From Burkholderiales bacterium (GTDB lineage: Bacteria > Pseudomonadota > Gammaproteobacteria > Burkholderiales > Burkholderiaceae_D): 9,030 nucleotides of DNA. Position numbers and translations under genes: made by a program. Shown here piece by piece: positions 1 through 5,371 of the stretch. Every line of letters begins with the position of its first letter. Position 1 is the stretch's first letter. The notes beneath the pieces were generated by a model, which made no database searches, was not told the origin of the DNA, and was given only the letters and a program-made list of their open reading frames with translations. The stretch is taken from positions 1-9,030 of the forward strand of contig JACPVY010000514.1 of the NCBI GenBank assembly GCA_016197345.1, given 5' to 3'.

Positions 1-1
1 G

Positions 2-370
2 GCGGGTGGCATGATTGGTATTGCCGCGATTTTTAGCGAAGATTATGTCGGCAAGCTGGCAGACCATACGCTGACTGAAATTATCGTCACGATGTCGGTC
101 TTTGGCGCGATTTTGATGTACATCATCAGCATGTTGGCCTTGTTCAAATTGCGCCGTAGCGAGCCGCATATGGCACGCCCGTTCGCCGCCCCGTTTTACC
201 CATTTTTCCCAGCCTTTGCCTTGCTTGCTGCCATCGCCTGCTTGCTCACTATGATCTATTACAATGCCTTGATTTTTGGCATTTTTGTCGCCTTTTTGGC
301 GCTAGGCTATGGTTATTTTCTGCTGACAGGCCAAGCCCGCTTGGGTGCCATCGGTGCGCAACAAACTTAG
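2..370 (+). CDS. eat: Ethanolamine permease, C-terminal part (5' end outside window)
   Basis: This is the 3' end of an APC-superfamily amino acid/amine transporter; the open frame runs in from the left edge, so the true start is upstream. The visible 122 or so residues contain about three hydrophobic membrane segments, one around VTMSVFGAILMYIISMLALF and two more after the charged loop KLRRSEPHMARPFAAPFYPF. That loop (RRSEP.M.RPF..P.YP) is characteristic of the ethanolamine permease branch of the APC family. The protein would sit in the inner membrane and import ethanolamine. The stop lies 15 bases before eutB, and the eat-eutB-eutC order is the common arrangement in beta- and gammaproteobacteria that use ethanolamine without a microcompartment, which supports the substrate assignment. 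Operon promoter and any regulator lie outside the window. Confidence 0.85.
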   Translation, partial: AGGMIGIAAIFSEDYVGKLADHTLTEIIVTMSVFGAILMYIISMLALFKLRRSEPHMARPFAAPFYPFFPAFALLAAIACLLTMIYYNALIFGIFVAFLALGYGYFLLTGQARLGAIGAQQT

Positions 371-385
371 GTAAGGAGAGCCGCA

Positions 386-1789
386 ATGCCACAATTTCGG
401 CAGCAGGTCGGCAGCAAGACCTATCTTTTTCGTGATTTGAAAGAATTGATGGCAAAAGCCTCGCCTTTGCGCTCGGGCGATTGTCTTGCAGGCGTCGCCG
501 CGGAAAATGATGGGGAACGCGTCGCTGCGCAAATGACCTTGGCCGACCTGCCGCTAGCCAGTTTCACCCAAGATTGCTTGCTTTCGGCCGAGGAAGACGA
601 AGTTAGCGCGCTGATCCAGCAGCAACATCAACGCGCTAAAGACAGCAGCGGTTTTGCTACTATCGCCCATTTGACGGTAGGTGATTTTCGTAATTGGCTA
701 TTGTCGGATGCGGCAAGTAGCAGCGTACTCGCCCGCCTAGCGCCGGCCTTGATGCCGGAAATGGTGGCGGCGGTCAGCAAGATAATGCGCAATCAGGATT
801 TGATCTTGGTTGGGCGCAAATGCCGCGTCGTCAGCCGTTTTCGCAATACGCTAGGGCTAGCGCAACGTTTTGCCACGCGTTTGCAACCGAATCATCCAAC
901 TGACGATGCGATGGGCATCGCCGCCAGCTTGTTTGATGGCTTGCTGTATGGCAGTGGCGACGCCGTGATAGGCATCAATCCCGCCAGCGATAACGTGCCG
1001 CAAGTGATCAAGCTGTTGACGATGTTGGACGAGATCATCCGCCGCTATGACATTCCAACCCAATCTTGCGTGCTGACCCATGTGACGAATACCTTGGCCG
1101 CGATTGAGCGCGGCGCGCCAGTCGATTTGGTATTTCAATCGATAGGCGGCACGCAGGCGACAAATACTAGCTTTGGCATCAACCTGTCCCTATTACGTGA
1201 AGCGCAGCAAGCGGCCTTGAGTTTGCAGCGCGGTACAGTCGGCAATAACGTCATGTATTTTGAAACCGGGCAGGGCAGTAGCTTATCGGCGAATGCCCAT
1301 CACGGCATCGACCAGCAAACCTGCGAAGCGCGGGCCTATGCCGTAGCACGCGAATTTGCACCGCTATTGGTGAATTCTGTGGTCGGTTTCATCGGCCCCG
1401 AGTATTTGTACGACGGCAAGCAAATCGTGCGTGCGGGCCTAGAAGACCATTTTTGCGGCAAATTGCTGGGCTTGCCTATGGGCTGCGACGTTTGCTATAC
1501 GAATCACGCCGAAGCCGATCAAAATGATATGGATGTGTTGCTGACTTTACTCGGCAACGCTGGTTGTAATTTCATCATGGGCGTGCCGGGGGCGGATGAC
1601 ATCATGCTCAACTATCAAACCACCTCCTTCCACGACGCCCATTATCTGCGCCGCTTACTCGGGCTAAAACCAGCACCGGAATTTGAAGCCTGGCTACAAA
1701 AGATGGGGATTTTTGATGCGCAAGGCCAGCTCGCAACGGGGAGCGCATTGCCGCTGCCGTTTCAAGCCGCGCTACAACAATTGCAATAA
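386..1789 (+). CDS. eutB: Ethanolamine ammonia-lyase, large (heavy) subunit
   Basis: Catalytic subunit of adenosylcobalamin-dependent ethanolamine ammonia-lyase (EC 4.3.1.7), which converts ethanolamine to acetaldehyde and ammonia in the cytoplasm together with EutC. The 467-residue length matches the family (E. coli EutB is about 453). Family signatures visible in order: LRSGDCLAGVAA near residue 28, ARLQPN-type motif TRLQPN at 164-169, GDAVIGINP at 191-199, FQSIGG at 250-255, YFETGQGS at 291-298 with the substrate-binding glutamate, GFIGPEYLY at 334-342, GLEDHFCGKL at 351-360, GCDVCYTNHAEADQN at 366-380 and DDIMLNYQTT at 404-413. All expected active-site blocks are present, so the enzyme should be functional. 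A strong Shine-Dalgarno AAGGAG at 373-378 fixes the ATG at 386. It lies 15 bases after the permease stop and 11 bases before eutC, consistent with one transcript. Confidence 0.97.
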   Translation: MPQFRQQVGSKTYLFRDLKELMAKASPLRSGDCLAGVAAENDGERVAAQMTLADLPLASFTQDCLLSAEEDEVSALIQQQHQRAKDSSGFATIAHLTVGDFRNWLLSDAASSSVLARLAPALMPEMVAAVSKIMRNQDLILVGRKCRVVSRFRNTLGLAQRFATRLQPNHPTDDAMGIAASLFDGLLYGSGDAVIGINPASDNVPQVIKLLTMLDEIIRRYDIPTQSCVLTHVTNTLAAIERGAPVDLVFQSIGGTQATNTSFGINLSLLREAQQAALSLQRGTVGNNVMYFETGQGSSLSANAHHGIDQQTCEARAYAVAREFAPLLVNSVVGFIGPEYLYDGKQIVRAGLEDHFCGKLLGLPMGCDVCYTNHAEADQNDMDVLLTLLGNAGCNFIMGVPGADDIMLNYQTTSFHDAHYLRRLLGLKPAPEFEAWLQKMGIFDAQGQLATGSALPLPFQAALQQLQ

Positions 1790-1800
1790 GGGGAAGCGCA

Positions 1801-2637
1801 ATGGAAGAGCCAATTGCCATCGATAATGCCAGCGTGCAAAGCAACGATTGGCAAGTTTTGCGCCAATTCACTGCGGCTCGCATCGCGCTAGGGCGTGCTG
1901 GGAGTAGTTTGCCAACCGCACCGCAGTTAGCGTTTCAACTGGCCCACGCCCAAGCGCGCGATGCCGTGCATTGGCCTTTGCCCGCCGAATCGCTGGCGCA
2001 GCGTTTGCAACAAGCGCTAGCGCCGTGGTTTGCCGCACAAGGCTTGGCTTATGCTTTGCACACTGTCCATAGCGCCGCGCGTGATAGACGTGAATACTTA
2101 CAGCGCCCCGATCTCGGGCGCAAACTCAGTCCAAGCAGCCAACAGCAATTGCAAACCTTAGCGTCAGCCCCTGCCGAATTAGCGATTGTGATCGCCGATG
2201 GTTTGTCGGCCCTTGCCATCGAACAGCAAACTGTCCCTTTTTTGCAAGCGCTGTTGCCTAGGCTAGCAGGCTGGCGTCTTGCTCCGTTGACCATCGCGCT
2301 ACAGGCCCGCGTCGCCTTAGGCGATGAAATTGGGCATTTACTGAATGCCGAGATGGTGCTGGTGCTCATCGGCGAACGCCCCGGCCTTAGTTCGCCCGAT
2401 AGCATGGGCCTCTACCTCAGCTACCAACCGCGCCCGGGCCTAGTCGATGCCAACCGCAATTGCATCTCCAATGTGCGCCCAGCGGGTTTGTCGTTTGATG
2501 AAGCGAGCTATAAATTGCACTACCTGCTAGAACAAGCCCGCTCACGTCAATTGACGGGCGTGGATTTGAAAGATGAAACGGTGGGGGAACATCAGGAATT
2601 GGATGTGCGGCGGAATTTTTTGTTGGCGGGGGAGTGA
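1801..2637 (+). CDS. eutC: Ethanolamine ammonia-lyase, small (light) subunit
   Basis: Small subunit that contributes to the cobalamin-binding face of ethanolamine ammonia-lyase and forms the holoenzyme with EutB. The 278 residues show the family blocks in order: LRQFTAARIALGRAG at 20-34, REYLQRPDLGR at 97-107, IVIADGLSALAIE at 129-141, ARVALGDEIG at 169-178, LIGERPGLSSPDSMGLYLSY at 189-208 and NRNCISNVRPAGL at 218-230. The N-terminal region before residue 15 is variable, as in other members. The ATG at 1801 is preceded by AAGGGGAA at 1788-1795, which overlaps the eutB stop codon, so translation of the two subunits is probably coupled. The C-terminal 20 residues (after LTGVDLKDE) are a poorly conserved tail. 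No further eut gene follows; the next gene is on the opposite strand. Confidence 0.96.
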   Translation: MEEPIAIDNASVQSNDWQVLRQFTAARIALGRAGSSLPTAPQLAFQLAHAQARDAVHWPLPAESLAQRLQQALAPWFAAQGLAYALHTVHSAARDRREYLQRPDLGRKLSPSSQQQLQTLASAPAELAIVIADGLSALAIEQQTVPFLQALLPRLAGWRLAPLTIALQARVALGDEIGHLLNAEMVLVLIGERPGLSSPDSMGLYLSYQPRPGLVDANRNCISNVRPAGLSFDEASYKLHYLLEQARSRQLTGVDLKDETVGEHQELDVRRNFLLAGE

Positions 2638-2711
2638 GTTGAGAATGTATTTTTCCAAAATGTGGTGGGGTGATGAAGTTGCGAACATACTCCGACAATT
2701 GAAACCGATTT

Positions 2712-2869
2712 CCGTAGGGTGCGCGCCTCGCGCACCATCACTCTGCTAATCCGTACTGCTGATTTATTGATGGTACGGTGAAAGCAATTCAGGCTTTGGT
2801 CTTCTTTCCGACGTTTTGGTGCGCGAGGGTGGGATGCATGCATTCCGTCGCTCTGTGCGCACTCTACCG
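2712..2869. mobile_element. Putative MITE-like non-coding element with imperfect terminal inverted repeats
   Basis: The 15 bases at 2712-2726 (ccgtagggtgcgcgc) and the reverse complement of 2855-2869 (cggtagagtgcgcac) agree at 12 of 15 positions, bounding a roughly 158-bp unit without a credible gene. Inside are a perfect 8-bp hairpin (2718-2736), the inverted pair accatca (2734-2740) / tgatggt (2768-2774), the inverted pair ccgtac (2751-2756) / gtacgg (2773-2778), a further copy of ggtgcgcg near 2818, and a near-palindrome around ATGCATGCAT (2834-2843). The flanks carry similar 9-mers, aaccgattt (2703-2711) and aaccagttt (2872-2880), which could be an eroded target-site duplication but could be chance. 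The GTAGGGTGCGC-type motif resembles widespread intergenic repeats of proteobacteria. Only one copy is visible here, so mobility is inferred, not shown. Confidence 0.4.
2718..2736. repeat. Perfect 8-bp inverted repeat (GC-rich hairpin)
   Basis: GGTGCGCG at 2718-2725 and CGCGCACC at 2729-2736 are exact reverse complements separated by a 3-base loop (CCT). The hairpin lies about 80 bases downstream of the eutC stop. It is not followed by a T-run on either strand, so it is not a typical intrinsic terminator, though a structure this stable could still protect or end the eut mRNA. It forms the left end of the putative repeat element. Confidence 0.6.
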
Positions 2870-2895
2870 CCAACCAGTTTCTGTATTGAGCGCCT

Positions 2896-3378
2896 TCACC
2901 TCGGCCTTGCAAATTCATTTTCCAACCAGCGCTCCGCACTCGCCCGGTTTAAGTTGAAATTCGCCGCCACTTTGACTTTCGCCACTTCTTCGCCTGCTTC
3001 ATCAATCGCGCTAAGCCAAGCATACGGCGCATCTTCATCCGGCACGATGTCGAGCTTTATTTCCCAACTGCTGTGCTCATTACTGACGCGCACACTTTTG
3101 TGTAGCGTCGCGTGCAATTGCTGCTCGTGGCGGCGTAGTACTTCATTCGCGGTTTTGACCAGCGTATTGAAAGCATTGACGTCGAGTGGCTTGGGATTTT
3201 TTTTGTCGCGCCCCATCGTCCACGGCCCCACTAGCGCGGGTTCGGCTTCGCCGTCTTTGATCATCGCCACCGCCCAGCCTTCGTCATCTTCATTTTTGAT
3301 GACGCGTGCGGTCCAACCGTTATCACGCCACAAACGGGGTTCGTAGATACTTTCTGCGGGATCAAGGCTATCGTTCAT
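2896..3378 (-). CDS. Conserved-looking hypothetical protein, 160 aa
   Basis: I do not recognise the family. The 160-residue product is hydrophilic and acidic, with no signal peptide or membrane segment, so it is probably cytosolic. Its N-terminal half has a compact W/G-rich stretch (GWTARVIKNEDDEGWAVAMI, about residues 21-40) followed by GPWTMGRDKKNPKPLD, then a helix-like NTLVKTANEVLRRHEQQLHA near 71-90, and a second strand-rich part with SWEIKLDIVPDED and YAWLSAIDEAGEEVAKVKVA near 104-138. It ends in a helix rich in W/E/R. That it is real is supported by the partly degraded second copy of its N-terminus at 4286-4374, where differences fall in a coding-like pattern (MxxSLDPxxSIYxPxLxxDxxWTAR is retained). 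It lies 59 bases downstream of the PhyH-like gene on the same strand, and the same order recurs in the decayed copy, so the two probably form a unit. The ribosome-binding site before the ATG at 3378 is weak (GAGAG about 10 bases upstream). Confidence 0.75.
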   Translation of the reverse strand: MNDSLDPAESIYEPRLWRDNGWTARVIKNEDDEGWAVAMIKDGEAEPALVGPWTMGRDKKNPKPLDVNAFNTLVKTANEVLRRHEQQLHATLHKSVRVSNEHSSWEIKLDIVPDEDAPYAWLSAIDEAGEEVAKVKVAANFNLNRASAERWLENEFARPR

Positions 3379-3437
3379 TGCTATGTACTCTCAGGGCTGG
3401 GGGCGTCATGATAGCGTAGAAACGGTGCTGACAACGG

Positions 3438-4265
3438 CTAGACAAAACCGCGCGGTGCGGTATCGCGTTGTATCCAATTGCGCGCCGAATAGCGGCTTGC
3501 GCCATCGACCACATGCAGCGTGTAAGCATGGCGCGAATGCGGCGAGCGATTCGGTGCGCTGTAGTGCGGTAGCAAGCCGTGAAATACGACGAGCGTGCCT
3601 GCTTTGACTTCGAGTGGAATCGCGTGCTGCTGGTCCGGCCAAGGCGTGGCATCGAGCTTTTCCAGCTGAGCGCTGTCGCCGTGGCGCACAAAGCGCTCGC
3701 GTAGCGGGCCGCGATGGCCGCCCGGCTCTAACCACAGACAGCCATTCTCTAAACTGGCGTCTTCCAGCGCAAACCAAAACGTGGTGACGGTAATCGGCTC
3801 GCTATCGAAAAAGGTGGCGTCTTGATGCCAGCCGACTTCACCGCCTATGCCCGGTTGCTTGAAGATATACATCGATTGCCAGATTTGCGGTTGCTGCAAA
3901 CCGATTGCAGTGGCGATCTCGGCCAGCGCACCGGTGCGCGAAAACGCTTCAAATACCGGATCGAGATGATGCAGCGCGTGGCCGATTTTGTTGATCGCCA
4001 ATGCTTTCTCGCGCGTGAGCCTACCTTCGGCATCAAAGGCGTGCTCTTCAAAAAAGCAGCGCACATCATTCGCCGATGCCATGAAATATGCATCGACCGC
4101 ATGCTTTTGGCGGTCCGTGGAAAAAATCGAAGGATGATCTTGCGGCGTGAATGCCGTCACAATCTCTTGCGCACGTTGGCGCACGCTAGAGATTGCGGCA
4201 GCATCAACAAAATCGGGAAACAGCAAAAAACCGTCGCGCTGGTAGCGTTGTTGTAAAGTTGGCAT
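3438..4265 (-). CDS. Phytanoyl-CoA dioxygenase (PhyH) family Fe(II)/2-oxoglutarate oxygenase
   Basis: A 275-residue non-haem iron, 2-oxoglutarate-dependent dioxygenase of the PhyH family, closest in style to the PHYHD1-type members. The N-terminus has the usual YQRDGFLLFPDFVD opening (8-21). The conserved middle block KIGHALHHLDPVFEAF is at 93-108. The iron facial triad is visible as H147 and D149 in GEVGWHQDATFF and H234 in GLLPHYSAPNRS; R245, in the PHSRHAYTLH block, fits the residue that binds the 2-oxoglutarate carboxylate. The catalytic set is therefore complete. No signal peptide is seen, so it should act in the cytosol; the substrate cannot be deduced from sequence. The ATG at 4265 has AAGGG about seven bases upstream. 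That leader is not ordinary intergenic DNA: it is the relic of another gene (see the pseudogene at 4266-4374). Confidence 0.92.
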   Translation of the reverse strand: MPTLQQRYQRDGFLLFPDFVDAAAISSVRQRAQEIVTAFTPQDHPSIFSTDRQKHAVDAYFMASANDVRCFFEEHAFDAEGRLTREKALAINKIGHALHHLDPVFEAFSRTGALAEIATAIGLQQPQIWQSMYIFKQPGIGGEVGWHQDATFFDSEPITVTTFWFALEDASLENGCLWLEPGGHRGPLRERFVRHGDSAQLEKLDATPWPDQQHAIPLEVKAGTLVVFHGLLPHYSAPNRSPHSRHAYTLHVVDGASRYSARNWIQRDTAPRGFV

Positions 4266-4374
4266 TGCCCAACCCTTTTCAATTTCTTCATTTTTGATTA
4301 CGTGCGGTCCAACTGCTGTCGCTCAACAATTGGGGAGCGTAAATACTGTCTTTGGGATCAAGGCTAACGGTCAT
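4266..4374 (-). pseudogene. Decayed N-terminal fragment of a paralogue of the 160-aa hypothetical gene
   Basis: Reading from an ATG at 4374, the translation MTVSLDPKDSIYAPQLL continues with SDSSWTAR, matching MNDSLDPAESIYEPRLW and RDNGWTAR of the intact gene starting at 3378. A two-base loss just after the WTAR codons throws the frame to a stop (NQK then TGA). The other frame then continues the homology as VIKNEEIEKGWAM against VIKNEDDEGWAVAM, and the final M is the start codon of the PhyH-like gene. The fragment is thus truncated at about codon 38 and fused to phyH. A 13-base block (gggatcaaggcta) is identical at 3358-3370 and 4354-4366. It is too short and frame-broken to make the protein. 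Confidence 0.8.
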
Positions 4375-4520
4375 CGTTATGCACTCTCATGGTCGAGGGC
4401 ATCATGAGAGCAGAGGAATGGTGTTGACAACGGCTAGACAAAATCGTGCGGCACGCAGTATTGTCGTAGCGAGCCATGAAAGACGATTAGCGAGATAGGG
4501 GACACTTCGACGTGCGGCAT
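4286..4520. repeat. Diverged direct-repeat copy of 3288-3613 (tandem duplication remnant)
   Basis: The stretch 4286-4510 (weakly to 4520) is a diverged copy of 3288-3613 in the same orientation, offset by about 1 kb. The best block, tgacaacggctagacaaaa, is identical over 19 bases at 3429-3447 and 4425-4443 and spans the phyH stop codon. The offset falls from about 997 at one end to about 897 at the other because roughly 100 bp of phyH coding sequence is deleted in the second copy. Together with the fused fragment upstream of phyH this indicates an ancestral tandem duplication of the phyH/160-aa gene unit followed by decay of the promoter-proximal copy. Confidence 0.82.
4434..4520 (-). pseudogene. 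3' remnant of a second phyH copy, internally deleted
   Basis: A 28-codon frame from 4520 reads MPHVEVSPISLIVFHGSL then RQYCVPHDFV and stop. It aligns with IPLEVKAGTLVVFHGLLPHY of the intact PhyH-like protein (residues about 216-235), and its end matches the intact C-terminus APRGFV. The 33 or so codons between these parts are missing in frame. The iron-ligand histidine in LLPHY is replaced by Q in SLRQY, and everything upstream (including the HxD motif) is gone, so it cannot be active. The downstream 59-base spacer to the next fragment (4375-4433) has the same length as the intact spacer at 3379-3437. Homology stops at about 4520, thirty bases from the stop of the Tsi2-like gene. Confidence 0.78.
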
Positions 4521-4550
4521 GTTAAATAGCGCTCGAATTCATCGCTAGGA

Positions 4551-4787
4551 TTAAATTTCCTTTGTTAATTCATCATAAGTTGGAAATTCTGGATGTTCTT
4601 TCTGGGCGTCCTGATATGTCATTCCGAGTTCACCAAAAACCTGGGTTAAATCCAGCACACATTGGCCGTAATAGTCCAAATCATCGTCGCTGAGGCTGGT
4701 GTCTGCGGCCAGTTTTTCATGGTATGCGATGTCACGTTGTACAGCTTTAATCGCTGTCATCAGAGCATTAAGGGAAATGTTAGGCAC
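4551..4787 (-). CDS. Tsi2-like immunity protein (antitoxin of the Tse2-like toxin)
   Basis: A 78-residue acidic, helix-rich protein without signal peptide. From memory of the family, Pseudomonas aeruginosa Tsi2 is 77 residues, begins NLKPQTLMVAIQ and ends near LPPYDRL. This protein begins NISLNALMTAIKAVQ and ends FPTYDELTKEI, has the same two-helix layout with an acidic middle (SLSDDDLDYYGQ), and lies directly downstream of a Tse2-like gene in the same order as tse2-tsi2. Its inferred role is to bind and neutralise the toxin in the cytosol. The start is GTG at 4787, preceded by AAAAGGAA about five bases upstream; this ribosome-binding site overlaps the toxin stop codon (gap of 11 bases), so toxin and immunity translation are probably coupled. 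Base composition is AT-rich compared with the flanking operons. Identification is by motif and context and has not been checked by a search. Confidence 0.72.
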   Translation of the reverse strand: MPNISLNALMTAIKAVQRDIAYHEKLAADTSLSDDDLDYYGQCVLDLTQVFGELGMTYQDAQKEHPEFPTYDELTKEI

Positions 4788-4798
4788 TTTATTTCCTT

Positions 4799-5266
4799 TT
4801 AAACAGGTTCAAGACATTTAATCAAAGCATTCAACCAAATCAAAAAAAGCTCGACTGGCATATCGTCTTTTGGCGCGATAGTGTAGTGATTGGGTTTAAA
4901 TTTATCATTACCATCCTGAGTAATGGCGAGTGCTTCTGGTATTGCTGTACCAGCGGGTAATTTGTACCAACTAAAATTGAGAAGTGCTGGATTCGGTTTG
5001 TCGAAAACGGAAATACCTCGGTAGTGGCCAGATATGGAACGGCAGCCAAGAACAAATTGTTTGCCATCTCGCTCGACTATTTTTACGTCAGCAGGCCGAA
5101 TTTTTCCATCTTTGTTTGTAAATCCTGGATTCGGATAAATGATAGGAAAACCCTTTTTTTCTTCGGAGCGGCTTTGTCCGCGAAATAGGTCGCAAGGCAC
5201 TTTTTCGTCAAAATAATATTGCAGCTTTCCATGTTGCTTGTAGATATTTTTTAACTCATCAGTCAT
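4799..5266 (-). CDS. Tse2-like ADP-ribosyltransferase-fold toxin
   Basis: A protein of 155 residues (158 if the upstream GTG at 5275 is used), the size of P. aeruginosa Tse2 (158). Tse2 is a type VI-secreted, cytosol-acting toxin with an ADP-ribosyltransferase-like fold. Matches to the family as I remember it, numbered from the ATG: DLFRG at 26-30 against TLYRA; KIRPADVKIVERDG at 55-68 against VPARAPDIVAGRDG; GISVFDK at 84-90 against GTSVFDR; LPAGTAIPEALAITQDGND at 103-121 against IPDGTDIPPDLKVKQDSYN; and NHYTIAP at 126-132 against THYTIMP. Candidate functional residues Arg29, Ser86 and His127 correspond to the Tse2 Arg, S80 and H122; the residue equivalent to T79 is Ile85. No signal peptide or membrane segment is present. 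It is co-transcribed with a Tsi2-like gene 11 bases downstream. GC content is low (rows near 30-38%). No type VI gene is in the window, so it may be an orphan effector or act as a toxin-antitoxin module. Confidence 0.75.
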   Translation of the reverse strand: MTDELKNIYKQHGKLQYYFDEKVPCDLFRGQSRSEEKKGFPIIYPNPGFTNKDGKIRPADVKIVERDGKQFVLGCRSISGHYRGISVFDKPNPALLNFSWYKLPAGTAIPEALAITQDGNDKFKPNHYTIAPKDDMPVELFLIWLNALIKCLEPV

Positions 5267-5270
5267 CACT

Positions 5271-5277
5271 TCCACCT
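5271..5277 (-). promoter_or_regulatory. Shine-Dalgarno that decides the start of the Tse2-like gene
   Basis: On the minus strand AGGTGGA occupies 5277-5271, five bases before the ATG at 5266. The upstream GTG at 5275 lies inside this sequence and has no ribosome-binding site of its own, so the ATG is the better start. The AT-rich leader between here and the hairpin at 5330 is the only room for a dedicated promoter; I see no convincing -35/-10 pair in it. Confidence 0.55.
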
Positions 5278-5329
5278 ATTAAAAATCCCAAATTCGTTTT
5301 TTAAATACGATGCAAGAATGAACCACAAA

Positions 5330-5354
5330 CACCAATGAGCGCTTATCACTGGTG
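5330..5354 (-). terminator. Probable intrinsic terminator of the gsp operon
   Basis: On the minus strand CACCAGTGA (5354-5346) can pair with TCATTGGTG (5338-5330) over nine base pairs with one G-U wobble around a seven-base loop. It is followed by TTTGTGGTT, a short and interrupted T-tract. It begins 17 bases after the gspC stop codon and separates gspC from the Tse2-like gene, which suggests that the toxin pair is not simply part of the secretion operon. The weak T-run leaves some doubt. Confidence 0.5.
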
Positions 5355-5371
5355 TCACCGCTTCACACCAC

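Noticed and set aside
2718..2736. GC-rich hairpin as an intrinsic terminator for the eut operon
   Set aside because: No T-run follows the stem on either strand and it is 80 bases from the eutC stop; better explained as part of the repeat element.
2834..2843. Palindrome ATGCATGCAT as a possible operator
   Set aside because: It falls inside the putative repeat element, far from any start codon, and matches no regulator site that I can name.
2816..3346. A 176-codon plus-strand open frame
   Set aside because: It is antisense to the 160-aa gene, has Ser/Leu-rich composition typical of an antisense frame, and starts within the repeat element. The minus-strand reading is supported by its duplicated relic.
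3822..4256. A 144-codon plus-strand open frame
   Set aside because: Antisense to the PhyH-like gene, which carries an intact iron-binding triad on the minus strand.
4551..5275. The toxin pair as a type II secretion substrate locus
   Set aside because: Neither protein has a Sec or Tat signal, and a probable terminator separates the pair from gspC; adjacency alone is not evidence.
5276..5329. A sigma-70 promoter for the toxin-immunity pair
   Set aside because: The leader is AT-rich and combinations such as TTGTGG-17-TTTAAA can be found, but none matches consensus well enough to claim.
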